Source: Halogeometricum rufum
GTDB lineage: Archaea > Halobacteriota > Halobacteria > Halobacteriales > Haloferacaceae
DNA: 64,000 bases
Direction: 5' to 3'
Assembly: GCF_900112175.1 (NCBI RefSeq)
Contig: NZ_FOYT01000005.1
Location: forward strand, 186,001 to 250,000
In this document: positions 1-9,361 of the stretch, one piece after another
How positions within the stretch are numbered: the first letter of the stretch is position 1
How the letters are laid out: every line of letters begins with the position of its first letter
The notes under the pieces: generated by a model
Told to the model about the DNA's origin: nothing
Database searches by the model: none
What the model saw: the letters and a program-made list of their open reading frames with translations, nothing else
Program-made: the position numbers and the translations under genes

Positions 1-785
1 GCGACGAGGAGGACGGCGGCGACGATGGAGACGAACAGCAGGCCTATCTGGAACACCTCGACGGCGTTGTACATCACCGACGACACCTGATACGAGAGCC
101 AGATGACGACCATCAGTCCGACGGCGATGAGTTTCCACGCCGCGATGGACGCGCCGAGGAGCGTGACGGACCCGGTCAGTCCGAGCGCCGCCGTCCCGAC
201 GCGCGCCGCACTCGCGGCCCACCCCGGCCACCCGAGGCTGACGAGTCCGCCGACGAGGAACAGCCACGGCCAGTGGTCTGCGATGCGCGCGAAGGCGCGA
301 AAGACGCTCTCGCCGGTGGCGAGCGTCCACCGCTGGAGTTCGGTGTTGATGACGAACTGGGTGAGGACGCCGACGACGAACGCCCAGAACAGCGTCCAGC
401 CGTACTGAGAGGTCAGGACGGGCCAAAACAGCGTCTCACCGCTCCCGAGAGACGCGCCGAGCATGATGGCCGAGGGGCCGACGATGTGGCCGACGCGGGG
501 GACGCGCGGCAGGTCCGTCAGGCGGAACGCGCCGCCGTCGCCCCTGTCGGGGTAGTCGTCCGTCTCGCCCGCCCGCTTCAACTCCTCGTAGCGCAACGGG
601 AGGAACCACGTCCCCCGGTACTGCCTGCCCTCCACCTCCGAGGCGTACACCTCGTCGCCGCGGGCCGGGTGGTCCGACGGTCGCTCCCGCCCCTCGCCCC
701 CGCCGTCGTCGCCTGCACCGGGCGCTGACGACCCGTCCGCCGGTGAAGGCGGGCGGTTCTCGTCGTCGGAGGAATCGGAGGACAT
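1..785 (-). CDS. Nramp-family divalent metal transporter-like protein (partial)
   Basis: The gene starts at ATG 785 and runs off the left edge, so only the first ~261 residues are visible. Residues 1-35 are hydrophilic and Gly/Asp/Glu-rich; hydrophobic helices begin near residue 95. A segment reading GPSAIMLGASLGSGETLFWP resembles the first helix of Nramp-type carriers, where a G-x-G-[ED] turn contributes to metal binding. At least five membrane segments follow before the cut. Family knowledge suggests proton-coupled uptake of Mn2+ or Fe2+ across the cytoplasmic membrane; the substrate cannot be fixed here. The reading frame is open throughout. It is transcribed away from the regulator at 879-1505, with 93 bp between them. 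Confidence 0.7.
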   Translation of the reverse strand, partial: MSSDSSDDENRPPSPADGSSAPGAGDDGGGEGRERPSDHPARGDEVYASEVEGRQYRGTWFLPLRYEELKRAGETDDYPDRGDGGAFRLTDLPRVPRVGHIVGPSAIMLGASLGSGETLFWPVLTSQYGWTLFWAFVVGVLTQFVINTELQRWTLATGESVFRAFARIADHWPWLFLVGGLVSLGWPGWAASAARVGTAALGLTGSVTLLGASIAAWKLIAVGLMVVIWLSYQVSSVMYNAVEVFQIGLLFVSIVAAVLLV

Positions 786-878
786 CGCTGTGACGGGAGT
801 GAGTCTCGCCGGGTCTGTGATAAATTCGGTGGGTCGCTGATAGCAGGTAGCACGCGGGCCGAGGGAGTCGGGCGTCGG

Positions 879-1505
879 TCAGCCCCCGAGGAAGTGCCAG
901 ATGTGCCCCCGTTCCTCCGGCGGGTCGACTCCGGGCAGTTGCTTCAGCGCGGGTTGGATGGCGTTCCACCACCCCTCCGCCGACTCGAACCCCGCGGGGT
1001 AGTCGTGGTAGACGTCGCGTAGGAAGTCGGCCTTCTTCGCCTCCGGGTGGTCGGCGAGGTACTCGTACGCCGCGGACAACGCCTCGCGGCGGGCGTCGAG
1101 CATCGGTCCACTCCCCGGCAGGTTTGCGTCCGCGATGGCGTTCGAGACGGCGGGGCGACGGTCGGGGACCGAATCGGGGTCCTCCGACACCGCTACGGCG
1201 TCCTCCTCGGCCGTCTCGGACGCCGTCGTCGACGACTCCGACGCCGCCCCCGTCATCGGAACCCACCAGACGCGGGACCGCGCCCCGACCTTCCGGGTGG
1301 CGAGGTCACCGCACGCTTCGAGTTCGTTCAGTTTGTTGTGCGCCGTCCGACGCGAACAGTCCAGCGCCTCCATCACGTCCGAGGCGGTGAGCGGTCGCGC
1401 GCGGTCCTCGCGCGCTTCGAAGACGGCGAGCACGCGGTCCAGCGGAATGCGGTCCACGTACTGACCGTGCTCGTTCCGGGGGCGCGCGCGAGCCTCCTCG
1501 TCCAT
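879..1505 (-). CDS. Winged helix-turn-helix transcriptional regulator
   Basis: A 208-residue protein with a DNA-binding winged helix at about residues 20-80 (segment LTASDVMEALDCSRRTAHNK is a typical recognition HTH), an acidic Ser/Thr-rich linker at about 90-130, and a C-terminal domain of unknown role ending GHIWHFLGG. ATG 1505 was chosen because it begins a normal acidic haloarchaeal N-terminus; an extension to 1580 would add Cys-rich residues that read through the operator-like dyads. The gene is divergent from lctP at 1857, with a 350-bp gap full of repeated motifs, so it may control itself or the lactate genes. That regulatory link is inference. Confidence 0.7.
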   Translation of the reverse strand: MDEEARARPRNEHGQYVDRIPLDRVLAVFEAREDRARPLTASDVMEALDCSRRTAHNKLNELEACGDLATRKVGARSRVWWVPMTGAASESSTTASETAEEDAVAVSEDPDSVPDRRPAVSNAIADANLPGSGPMLDARREALSAAYEYLADHPEAKKADFLRDVYHDYPAGFESAEGWWNAIQPALKQLPGVDPPEERGHIWHFLGG

Positions 1506-1513
1506 GAGTCGAC

Positions 1514-1597
1514 CTCTACACACGACAGAATAAGCCTTTGCACACGTGGGCATCGCCACGACACACGTGTGGACAGCCACGATACACGAATGTAGAG
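1514..1597. promoter_or_regulatory. Nested dyads upstream of the winged-helix regulator
   Basis: CTCTACA at 1514-1520 is the reverse complement of TGTAGAG at 1591-1597. Inside this pair lie two E-box-like palindromes, CACACGTG at 1541-1548 and ACACGTGT at 1563-1570, 22 bp apart, which is about two helical turns. The 10-mer CTACACACGA at 1516-1525 recurs exactly at 1700-1709. The region is the 5' flank of the minus-strand regulator gene and lies between it and lctP. It looks like a multi-site operator, possibly for the adjacent regulator. The 350-bp gap 1506-1856 shows no gene. Confidence 0.45.
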
Positions 1598-1756
1598 GAC
1601 GGCGCGTCGGTCCGCGGCCGCCGGAGGCGAGGCCGCCCGAGAGCCACCGAGTCCGCCATTTTGACGCTCAGTACGGTCTTTAACCGACCGTGAAACCACC
1701 TACACACGAGTGAACTGGCCGCGTCACCGGTAGGGCAGTTTTCGTAATTAACGATA

Positions 1757-1766
1757 GATATATATC
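1757..1766 (+). promoter_or_regulatory. AT-rich TATA element upstream of lctP
   Basis: GATATATATC is a perfect palindrome in an AT-rich patch (about 1738-1775) inside very GC-rich DNA, about 90 bp before the lctP start. It is the best TATA-box candidate for the permease. The implied transcript would have a leader of some 65 nt carrying a purine-rich GAGAGGGGG stretch just before ATG 1857, which could pair with 16S rRNA. Confidence 0.5.
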
Positions 1767-1856
1767 ACAATAACTGGGTTCGATATGCCACGATGCACCG
1801 CATCAGGCACGAATCTGGAATCGAATCGCTCGGCGAGACGCGAGAGGGGGTAACCC

Positions 1857-3617
1857 ATGGCTAGCACGATGGAGATCCTCGTCTCGTTGCTCCCGCTTCT
1901 GACGATAGCCGTCCTCATGGTCGGCTTCTACTGGCCTGCGACGCGGGCCATGCCGGTGGCGTGGCTGGTCGCCATCGCCGCGGGCGTCGTCGGGTGGGGC
2001 ATGAACGGGACCTGGATCGCCGCCGCGACGATAAACGGCTTCATCACCGCGGCGAACATCCTCTACATCGTCTTCGGGGCGATACTCCTCCTGTACACGC
2101 TCAAGCAGACGGGCGCGTTCGACGCCATCAACGCCGGCTTCGCCTCGGTGAGCGAGGACCGCCGGGTGCAGGTGGTCCTGCTCGTCTTCCTGATGGGGTC
2201 GTTCATCGAGGGCGCGGCCGGCTTCGGGACGCCCGCGGCCATCGTCGGTCCGCTGCTCGTCGGCCTGGGCTTCCCGCCCCTCGCAGCAGTGGTCATCGCC
2301 CTGACGGGCAACCTGATGGCCATCACGTTCGGCGCCGTCGGGACGCCGCTCATCATCGGGATGATAGACATCTTCGAGAGCGTCGACACCATCACCGCCG
2401 ACGTCGTCGCCAACGGTCCCTACGCCAGCATCGCCGCGTGGGTGGCGGACATCGCGGTGTGGGCCGCGGGGTACCACGTCATCGTCGGCATCGGCCTGCC
2501 GTTCATCGGCGTGGCGATGATGACGCGGTTCTTCGGCGAGGAGCGGTCCATCAAGCCCGCTCTCGAAGTCCTGCCGCTCACGCTGTTCGCGTGGGCCGCG
2601 TTCTCGGTGCCGTACTTCCTGACCGCCTGGTTCCTCGGACCCGAGTTCCCCGGCCTCCTCGGGGCGATGGTCGGGCTGGTCGTGGTGGTCGGCGCGCTAC
2701 AGGCGGGCTTCTTCCACCCCGACGAGGAGTGGGACTTCGGCCCGGAGGCGGCGTGGCCGGACCACTGGGTCGGCGACATCGAACCCGGCGAGACCACGTC
2801 CGACGACGGGGCCATCGCCGCCGACGGCGGGGCGGTGCAGTCGAGCGTCCCCACCGCGTCGATGCCGCTGTGGAAGGCGTGGACGCCGTACGTGCTCGTC
2901 GCGGCGTTGCTCGTCGTGACGCGCGCCTTCGACCCCGTGAACGCGTTCGTCACGATGGACGTGTTCACCATCACCTGGTCGGGGCTCCCCTTCACCGGGG
3001 ACAGCATCCTCGGGACGGGACTCACGAACGACTTCGCCCTGCTGTACCTGCCGGGCGCGGTGTTCGTCGCCGTCCACCTGCTGACGATTCCGCTCCACGG
3101 CATGGACGGCGCCGACATCAAGGCGGCGTGGACGGAGACGATAGAGAAAGTCGCGCCGGCCGTCGTCGCGTTGCTGTTCGCCGTCGCGACGGTGCAGATA
3201 ATGCTCCAGTCGGGGGCCGCGACGGGCACCGACAGCATGCTCATCGTCCTCTCGGAGGGGATGGCGAACGTCGCGGGCGGGGTCTATCCGTTCTTCGCGG
3301 CCTACGTCGGCGCGTTCGGCGCGTTCCTCGCGGGGTCGAACACGGTGTCTGACATCCTGTTCGGCACGTTCCAGTACGGCGTCGCCGAACAGATCGGCAC
3401 GCCGCGAACGATAATGCTCGGGGCGCAGGCCGTCGGCGGCGCCATCGGCAACCTCATCGCCGTCCACAACGTCGTGGCCGCCCTCGCGGTCGTCGGCCTC
3501 GTCGGCGAGGAGGGGCGGGTCATCCGCCTCGAACTCATCCCGCTGGTCTACTACGGGACGGCGACGGGCCTCCTGGCACTCCTGTTCAGTTACGTGCTGT
3601 TCCCGGGGGTGTTCTGA
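1857..3617 (+). CDS. lctP: L-lactate permease (LctP/LldP family)
   Basis: A 586-residue polytopic membrane protein matching the lactate permease family in length and pattern: more than twelve hydrophobic segments, the conserved block [20 protein letters not shown] at about residues 119-138, and the later [14 protein letters not shown] and [17 protein letters not shown] segments. Family members import lactate, and often glycolate, with protons across the cytoplasmic membrane. A hydrophilic acidic loop with [11 protein letters not shown] at about 318-330 is typical halophile decoration. It is followed 146 bp later, on the same strand, by a FAD/Fe-S lactate dehydrogenase-like gene, so the pair forms a lactate uptake and oxidation module. 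Confidence 0.93.
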   Translation: MASTMEILVSLLPLLTIAVLMVGFYWPATRAMPVAWLVAIAAGVVGWGMNGTWIAAATINGFITAANILYIVFGAILLLYTLKQTGAFDAINAGFASVSEDRRVQVVLLVFLMGSFIEGAAGFGTPAAIVGPLLVGLGFPPLAAVVIALTGNLMAITFGAVGTPLIIGMIDIFESVDTITADVVANGPYASIAAWVADIAVWAAGYHVIVGIGLPFIGVAMMTRFFGEERSIKPALEVLPLTLFAWAAFSVPYFLTAWFLGPEFPGLLGAMVGLVVVVGALQAGFFHPDEEWDFGPEAAWPDHWVGDIEPGETTSDDGAIAADGGAVQSSVPTASMPLWKAWTPYVLVAALLVVTRAFDPVNAFVTMDVFTITWSGLPFTGDSILGTGLTNDFALLYLPGAVFVAVHLLTIPLHGMDGADIKAAWTETIEKVAPAVVALLFAVATVQIMLQSGAATGTDSMLIVLSEGMANVAGGVYPFFAAYVGAFGAFLAGSNTVSDILFGTFQYGVAEQIGTPRTIMLGAQAVGGAIGNLIAVHNVVAALAVVGLVGEEGRVIRLELIPLVYYGTATGLLALLFSYVLFPGVF

Positions 3618-3763
3618 GCCGGCGACCCGCCGGACGCCGTCGCGTCCGCCGACGGCCCGTCGAACGACGACCGCCGCACCGCACGCCGACCGTACCAGAC
3701 GAACTACCCGCTACGGGTGTCTTTATTTGACTCACACCACTCGACTTAGAGGACAACTCACAC

Positions 3764-6700
3764 ATGGCATCGAACTCTCGTGAACACACCGCCGACCCCG
3801 CCGTCGACGGCGACGCGAACTACGACTACGCCAGCGACGACGTGGCGCGTCCGGCACTGGTCTCGGACCTCGAATCGCTCGTCGACGGCGACGTGCGGTT
3901 CGACACGTACTCGCGTCAACTGTACGCGACGGACGCCTCGGCGTACGAACAGACGCCGCTCGGCGTCGTCATGCCGGAGTCGACGGACGACGTCGTCGCG
4001 GTGATGGAGTACTGCGCGGAGCGAGAGATTCCGGTCCTCCCCCGCGGCGGCGGGACGAGTCTCGCCGGACAGGCGGTCAACGAGGCCGTCGTACTCGACC
4101 TGATGAAGCACATGGACGGCCTCCGCGACGTGGACCCGGAGGCCGAGACGGCGACGGCGCAGGCGGGCGTCCGACTGGGCGACCTGAACGCCGAACTCGA
4201 ACCGCACGGGCTGAAGTTCGCGCCCGACCCGGCGTGGGGCGACAAGTCGGCGCTCGGCGGCGCCATCGGCAACAACTCCACCGGCGCGCACTCGCTGAAG
4301 TACGGCAAGACCGACTACTACCTCGAGTCGGTCGAAGTCGTCCTCGCCGACGGATCGGTGGCGACGTTCGGCGAGATAGCGGTTGAGACGCTCCGTGAGA
4401 CGGGCGACCCCGAGGGGTCGCTGGAGGAGCGAATCTACGCCGAAGTCGCGCGCGTCCTCGACGAGGAGGCCGACGAGATAGCCGAGCGCTACCCCGACCT
4501 GAAGCGCAACGTCTCGGGCTACAACCTCGACATGCTGGTGGACGAGATGCGCGGCGAACGCCGCCTGCCCGACGACTCGGGCGTCGACCCCGACAGCGAA
4601 CCGGGGACGGTGAACCTCGCGCGACTCCTCGCCGGGTCGGAGGGGACGCTCGGCATCGTCACCGAGGCGACGGTGTCGCTGGAACCCGTCCCGAACACGG
4701 CCGCCGTCGCCCTCCTCACGTACGACGACGTGCTGGACGCGATGGAGGACGTGGAGCCCATCCTCGAACACGGCCCGGCCGCGGTCGAGGTGATGGACGA
4801 CGTGTTGCTCGACTTGGCCCGGCAGACGCCGGAGTTCGAGGAGGTGGTCGGGATGCTCCCCGACGGAACGGACTCGGTCCTCCTCGTGGAGTTCTACGCC
4901 GACGACGCCGACCACGGCCGCCAGCAGGTGGCCGACCTCATCGCCGACCGCGTCCCGGGCGGCGACAGCGAGGCCGACCCCACGGACGGGGCGTCGGCGA
5001 CGACGGAGAAACCGCACACCGCCGTCGCCGCGATGGAGGCGTACGACGCCGACACGCGCGCGAAGTTCTGGAAGATGCGCAAGTCCGGGCTGCCCATCCT
5101 CCTCTCGCGGACGACCGACGACAAGCACATCGCCTACATCGAGGACACGGCCATCCCGGCGGCGAACCTCCCGGAGTTCGTCGCGGACTTCCAGGACATC
5201 CTGGAGGACGAGGGCACGTTCGCCTCCTACTACGCTCACGCCGGCCCGGGCGTCCTGCACATCCGCCCGCTGGTGAACACGAAGACGGTGGAGGGGTTGG
5301 AGACGTACGAGGCCATCGCCGACCGAGCGACGGACCTCGTGGTGAAGTACGGCGGTAGCGTCTCGGGCGAACACGGCGACGGCCGCGCCCGAACCCAGTG
5401 GAACCGAAAGCTGTACGGCGACGACCTGTGGGCGACGTTCCGCGACCTGAAGACGGCGTTCGACCCCGACTGGCTCCTGAACCCGGGGAACGTCTGCGGC
5501 TATCAGGACGACGAGGAACGCCCCGAGGACGCCGGCGGGGCGACGGCGCACGACATGACCGAGCACCTGCGGTTCTCGCCCGACTACGACTTCGACGCCG
5601 GGTTCGACCCCGCGCTGAACTGGGAGAACGAGAACGGCTTCCAGGGGATGGTCGAACTCTGTCACGGCTGTGCGGGCTGTCGCGGCCCGCAGGAGACGAC
5701 GGGCGGCGTGATGTGCCCGACGTTCCGCGCCGAGGAGGAGGAGATGCTCTCGACGCGCGGGCGGTCGAACATGCTCCGGCAGGCGATGAGCGGCGACCTG
5801 GAGCCCGAAGCGCAGTTCGAAGACGAGTTCGTCGAGGAGGTGATGGACCTCTGTATCGGCTGTAAGGGCTGTCTGAAGGACTGTCCCAGCGGGGTCGACA
5901 TGGCGAAGATGAAGGCGGAGGTGACCCACGAGTACCACCAGCGGAACGGGTCGAGCCTCCGCGACAGGCTGTTCGCCAACATCGACTCGCTGTCGAAACT
6001 CGGGAGCGCGTTCGCCCCGCTCTCGAACCTCGCCTCGAAGGTGCCCGGCGCGCGCCTCGCCATGGAGAAGACGCTGGGCATCGCCGCCGACCGGGAGTTA
6101 CCCGAGTTCCACCGCGAGTCGTTCGTCGACTGGTTCGAGTCGCGCGGCCGGGCGGGCATCCCGGAGGCGCAGGCGGAGTCGAAGGTGCTGCTGTTCCCCG
6201 ACACGTACACGAACTACAACCACCCCGAGGCGGGGAAGGCCGCCGTCCGCGCCCTCGAAGCCGCGGGCGTCCACGTGCGCATCCCCGACGGCGTCACCGG
6301 GTCGGGCCGACCGCCGCACTCGAAGGGGTTCGTCGACCGCGCCCGCGAACAGGCGGCCCAGAACGTCGAAGCGCTCGCCCCTCTCGCCGCCGAGGACTGG
6401 GACGTGGTCGTCGTCGAACCGTCCGACGCGGTGATGTTCCAGCACGACTACCTGGACCTCCTGTCCGGCGAGGACGTGGAGACGGTGGCGGCGAACACGT
6501 ACGGCGTGATGGAGTACTTCGACACGTTCCGACTGCTCGAACGCGACGTGGTGGAGACCGGCGGACCGTCGCTGTCGCTGACGTACCACGGCCACTGCCA
6601 CCAGAAGTCCACGAAGAAGGACCACCACGCCGTCGGCGTCCTGCGCCGGGCGGGCTACCGCGTCGAGCCACTCGACTCCACGTGCTGCGGGATGGCGGGG

Positions 6701-6898
6701 TCGTTCGGCTACGAGGCCGAACACTACTCGATGTCGAAGGCCATCGCCCAGAACCTCTACGACCAGGTGGACGCCGCCGGCGGCGACACGGTGGTCGCCC
6801 CCGGCGCGTCCTGCCGGTCGCAACTCGCAGAGAGAGAGGGCGAGACGGAGGGCGAACCGCCGCACCCCGTCGAGATGCTCGCCGACGCCATCGCCTGA
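3764..6898 (+). CDS. FAD-binding and (Fe-S)-binding oxidoreductase, D-lactate dehydrogenase-like (GlcD-GlpC fusion)
   Basis: A 1044-residue fusion. Residues ~60-280 form an FAD-binding PCMH domain (PRGGGTSLAGQAV, then GDKSALGGAIGNNSTGAHS). Residues ~300-580 form the FAD-linked oxidase C domain, ending with SGEHGDGRARTQW. Residues ~630-710 carry two cysteine clusters (CHGCAGCRGP and CIGCKGCLKDCP), and the C-terminal CCG-type domain holds HGHCHQ and CCGMAGSFG at about 974. This architecture oxidises D-2-hydroxy acids, commonly D-lactate or glycolate, and feeds the respiratory chain at the membrane face. Its place after lctP favours lactate. A TTTATTT box at about 3722 suggests its own promoter as well. 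Confidence 0.88.
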   Translation: MASNSREHTADPAVDGDANYDYASDDVARPALVSDLESLVDGDVRFDTYSRQLYATDASAYEQTPLGVVMPESTDDVVAVMEYCAEREIPVLPRGGGTSLAGQAVNEAVVLDLMKHMDGLRDVDPEAETATAQAGVRLGDLNAELEPHGLKFAPDPAWGDKSALGGAIGNNSTGAHSLKYGKTDYYLESVEVVLADGSVATFGEIAVETLRETGDPEGSLEERIYAEVARVLDEEADEIAERYPDLKRNVSGYNLDMLVDEMRGERRLPDDSGVDPDSEPGTVNLARLLAGSEGTLGIVTEATVSLEPVPNTAAVALLTYDDVLDAMEDVEPILEHGPAAVEVMDDVLLDLARQTPEFEEVVGMLPDGTDSVLLVEFYADDADHGRQQVADLIADRVPGGDSEADPTDGASATTEKPHTAVAAMEAYDADTRAKFWKMRKSGLPILLSRTTDDKHIAYIEDTAIPAANLPEFVADFQDILEDEGTFASYYAHAGPGVLHIRPLVNTKTVEGLETYEAIADRATDLVVKYGGSVSGEHGDGRARTQWNRKLYGDDLWATFRDLKTAFDPDWLLNPGNVCGYQDDEERPEDAGGATAHDMTEHLRFSPDYDFDAGFDPALNWENENGFQGMVELCHGCAGCRGPQETTGGVMCPTFRAEEEEMLSTRGRSNMLRQAMSGDLEPEAQFEDEFVEEVMDLCIGCKGCLKDCPSGVDMAKMKAEVTHEYHQRNGSSLRDRLFANIDSLSKLGSAFAPLSNLASKVPGARLAMEKTLGIAADRELPEFHRESFVDWFESRGRAGIPEAQAESKVLLFPDTYTNYNHPEAGKAAVRALEAAGVHVRIPDGVTGSGRPPHSKGFVDRAREQAAQNVEALAPLAAEDWDVVVVEPSDAVMFQHDYLDLLSGEDVETVAANTYGVMEYFDTFRLLERDVVETGGPSLSLTYHGHCHQKSTKKDHHAVGVLRRAGYRVEPLDSTCCGMAGSFGYEAEHYSMSKAIAQNLYDQVDAAGGDTVVAPGASCRSQLAEREGETEGEPPHPVEMLADAIA

Positions 6899-6947
6899 GC
6901 GAACGGTCGAGACCGACCGCGACCGCTCTCGTCGCTCCGGTTCGCCC

Positions 6948-8063
6948 TCACGCCTCGGCGCGGGCGGACACCGACTCGACCACGTCGCCGAGGACGTCGA
7001 GGGCCGCCGCGACGTGGTCGGGGTCGCGGCCGAGGGCGACGCGGAAGCCGTCGTCGTCGTCGAAGAACCGACCGGGGACGACCAGGACGCCCTCCTCCCA
7101 CGCCGCCGCGACGAGTTCGTCGCCCGAGACGGCCTCGTGCGAGAGGAAGGCGAACGTGCTGTCCGGATGGACCGTCCCGGAGAGCACCTCGTGGTCGGCG
7201 ACGAACGCCGCGAGGAGTTCGTGGTTCGCCCGGAGGTGTTCGCGGGCAGACGCCGACAGTTCCTCGCGGTTGTGGAGGGCCCGGCGGGCGAGGGCGCGAC
7301 TGGGTTCGGCGACCGTCGGGACGTGGAACGCCGCGTCGCGCGCGGCGTCCAACACCTCGTCGGGCCCGACGAGCCACCCGATTCTGAGGCCGCCGAGTCC
7401 GTAGAACTTGGTCAACGACCCGGTGACGACGGTGTGCGGGAGGCCGGCACCGGTGACGCCGCCGAAGGCGGTATCCCCCCTGCTGTCGGCGACGAACGGC
7501 GCGTACACCTCGTCCACGAGGAGGTAGCCCCCGGCCTCCCGGCACGCCTCCGCCGTCGCCGAGAGCGACTCGCGGGTGGTCAGGCGGCCCGACGGGTTGT
7601 GCCGGTTCGACGCGACGGCGAGGGCGAAGTCCTCCCGCGCGGCGGCGGTGACGCGGCGCGGCGAGAGGGCGTAGCCTTCGCTCTCCGGGCGGAGGTAGCG
7701 GTCGACGCGGGCGCCGAGGGCGCCGGGCGTGGCCACCAGCGGTTGGTAGCCGGGTTTCTCGACCAGCGTCTGCGGTTGGGTGTCGTCGCCGTCCGTGGCG
7801 ACGGCGAGGGCGGCCGACTCGGCGAGGAAGTTCGCGTGCGTCGCCCCCGCCGTGACGAGGACGTTCGTGGGGTCGACGTCGTACTCGTCGGCGAGTTGCG
7901 ACCGGAGCGTCACGTCGTCCGGGGGGTCCGGGAGGCCGGCCAGTCGGTCGGGGACGATGGCGGACTCGTTCAGGTCGGTTCGGAGGTCGCTCGACCCGAG
8001 GTCGTACTCGGCGGCGTCGACCCGGCCGGATATCCACTCCAGATAGGGAAGCGGCGGAAACAT
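6948..8063 (-). CDS. PLP-dependent class I/II aminotransferase
   Basis: A 371-residue fold-type I enzyme. Visible landmarks are ASNRHNPSGR (Asn156), LLVDEVY with the PLP-pairing Asp184, SLTKFYGLGGLRIGW with Lys219 as the Schiff-base lysine, and the C-terminal substrate-binding arginine region VALGRDPD. It would transfer an amino group between an amino acid and a 2-oxo acid in the cytoplasm; the substrate is not evident, and a HisC- or alanine/aspartate-type role cannot be separated. It is convergent with the lactate dehydrogenase-like gene (49-bp gap), so no operon partner helps. The upstream 266-bp gap holds AT-rich promoter-like DNA. Confidence 0.85.
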   Translation of the reverse strand: MFPPLPYLEWISGRVDAAEYDLGSSDLRTDLNESAIVPDRLAGLPDPPDDVTLRSQLADEYDVDPTNVLVTAGATHANFLAESAALAVATDGDDTQPQTLVEKPGYQPLVATPGALGARVDRYLRPESEGYALSPRRVTAAAREDFALAVASNRHNPSGRLTTRESLSATAEACREAGGYLLVDEVYAPFVADSRGDTAFGGVTGAGLPHTVVTGSLTKFYGLGGLRIGWLVGPDEVLDAARDAAFHVPTVAEPSRALARRALHNREELSASAREHLRANHELLAAFVADHEVLSGTVHPDSTFAFLSHEAVSGDELVAAAWEEGVLVVPGRFFDDDDGFRVALGRDPDHVAAALDVLGDVVESVSARAEA

Positions 8064-8078
8064 GGCTCGGGGTTGACG

Positions 8079-8177
8079 ATGGGGCGAGTAAGCCGTTTGG
8101 GTACGGGAACTGCGGTCACTCCCGCGGACGTCGACGCCGCGAACGTGTCGCCCGAAGCGTTGCTGCTCTCGGAGTAG
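8079..8177 (+). CDS. Possible 32-residue small protein
   Basis: ATG 8079 opens a 32-codon frame ending at TAG 8175-8177, divergent from the aminotransferase start 15 bp away. The second half uses typical haloarchaeal codons (GAC GTC GAC GCC GCG) and reads VTPADVDAANVSPEALL, which looks like real protein; the first third does not. It could be a genuine microprotein, the decayed end of a lost gene, or a chance frame. No family was recognised. Confidence 0.2.
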   Translation: MGRVSRLGTGTAVTPADVDAANVSPEALLLSE

Positions 8178-8180
8178 TAT

Positions 8181-8203
8181 TTAAATCAACGCAAGAGATT
8201 TAA
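8181..8203. promoter_or_regulatory. AT-rich inverted repeat in the 8.1-8.3 kb gap
   Basis: TTAAATC at 8181-8187 and GATTTAA at 8197-8203 form a 7-bp inverted repeat in one of the few AT-rich patches here. It lies between the 3' end of the DUF123 gene (8330, minus strand) and the aminotransferase start (8063, minus strand). It could be a promoter/operator for the aminotransferase, about 120 bp upstream, or a terminator remnant. The rest of the 8204-8329 stretch shows nothing recognisable. Confidence 0.3.
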
Positions 8204-8329
8204 GCTAGTACCGAGGCGTGGGTGAGAACTCGACAGGTGATTATAAGTCAGTATGAACACTACGTAGTCTCGCCGGGGTGCCTCTGACAACCGGCAGTTA
8301 TCCGCGCTGGCCTGCCCGGACCGGCGCGG

Positions 8330-8833
8330 TCACTGGGGGTCCTCCCCCAGTTCTTTCCCTTCGAAACAGTTCACCACCGCAGAGCGGAGCGTCTGTCTAT
8401 CCGCCCGACGGACGAGATGCGCGTGGCAGTCGCAGTCCGACGCGCCGAACCCGCGAACCGGCGACGACTCCGGTCCGAGTTCGGTCGCGACGGCGCACTC
8501 GACGTCTCGGCGAGGCGCGGCGACGATACCGACGAGTTCCACGTCGGCGTGTCCGCCGAGGTAGTCGACGTGCCAGTGGCGCACGTCGTGGTCGCCGGCG
8601 GCGACGCGGCAGTGTCGGGCGACGCGTCCGAGGCCGTTCGACCCGAAGGCGCTTCCGACGTAGGCGTAGGCCCCCGCCGGGAAGGCGACGGACCCGAGCG
8701 ACCCGACGGAAATCTCCGTCGCCGCGGGCGTCTCGAACAGGAGCGCGTAGGTGCCCGGCGGCGCGTCGCCCGCGCCGATTTCGAGTTCGTCCGCGCCGGC
8801 GGCGACGGCCGCCGGGTCGACGACGACGACCAT
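8330..8833 (-). CDS. DUF123 (GIY-YIG-like) protein
   Basis: A 167-residue protein of the DUF123 family, which is distantly related to GIY-YIG nucleases and sometimes fused to endonuclease III. Recognisable pieces are GTYALLFETP, the GAYAYVGSAFGSNGLGRVARH block (about residues 52-73; a GIY-YIG-like YVGSA), HWHVDYLGGHADVELVG, and a late Cys/His cluster GASDCDCHAHLV that could bind a metal. A nuclease role is only a family-level suggestion. Its ATG directly follows the TAG of the DCC-type gene (8834), so the two are surely cotranscribed, and a MrfA-like DNA-repair helicase lies divergently upstream of the pair. Confidence 0.75.
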   Translation of the reverse strand: MVVVVDPAAVAAGADELEIGAGDAPPGTYALLFETPAATEISVGSLGSVAFPAGAYAYVGSAFGSNGLGRVARHCRVAAGDHDVRHWHVDYLGGHADVELVGIVAAPRRDVECAVATELGPESSPVRGFGASDCDCHAHLVRRADRQTLRSAVVNCFEGKELGEDPQ

Positions 8834-9262
8834 CTACGAGAGGGCTTCGGGCCGTTCGGCCGCGGCGTCGACGAGTTCGTCGAACAGGTCGCCGGCGGCG
8901 TCGTCCAGCGGATACACGTCGTGGTAGTCGGCCGGGTCGCGGCCGCGTCCGCTGGCGAGGCCGACCGCCTTGGCGATTCGCTCGTAGTTGTCGCGGACGA
9001 GCGAACTGACGATGCCGGGCGTGCCGGCCCGGTCCGCGAGTTCCTCGGCGGCGGACCGCCCCGCGTAGACGCGTCGCTCGCGGCGGTCCACGAGGAACAT
9101 GGCGAACGGCGTCTCGCCGAACTGGCGTTCGAGAAACGCCTGCGCGGCGTCGTCGTACCACGAGATGGCGCCCACGGTGTCCAATTCCCGGAGGGCTCTC
9201 GCCGCGATAGAACAGTACGGGCACTCACCGTCGTACACGAGAACCGCGTCGTACTCGGGCAT
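8834..9262 (-). CDS. DCC1-like thiol-disulfide oxidoreductase family protein (DUF393)
   Basis: A 142-residue protein with the family signature near the N-terminus, VYDGECPYCS (about residues 9-18), which holds a thioredoxin-like CxxC pair and the Asp-Gly-x-Cys start of DUF393. The remainder, with FAMFLVDRRERRVYAG and a helical C-terminus, fits the fold. Members are presumed thiol-disulfide oxidoreductases; the partner is unknown. ATG 9262 begins the protein two residues before conserved hydrophobic strand 1. The stop abuts the DUF123 start with no gap. Confidence 0.8.
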   Translation of the reverse strand: MPEYDAVLVYDGECPYCSIAARALRELDTVGAISWYDDAAQAFLERQFGETPFAMFLVDRRERRVYAGRSAAEELADRAGTPGIVSSLVRDNYERIAKAVGLASGRGRDPADYHDVYPLDDAAGDLFDELVDAAAERPEALS

Positions 9263-9361
9263 GAGCGGAGGTTAGGACCGCGACGGCAAAACGGTGCTGG
9301 AGCGCGTGCGAACTGGTGTCACGACCGAAACGGTCAGGTCGGCGTCGGCCGGAGCACCGAC

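Noticed and set aside
3758-5938. Long minus-strand frame opposite the lactate dehydrogenase-like gene
   Set aside because: Very long antisense frames are a by-product of high GC; the plus-strand frame has clear FAD and Fe-S motifs, the other has only Arg/Val/His-rich low-complexity sequence.
8417-9361. N-terminal extension of the helicase
   Set aside because: It reads antisense through the DUF123 and DCC genes, whose own frames carry clear family motifs.
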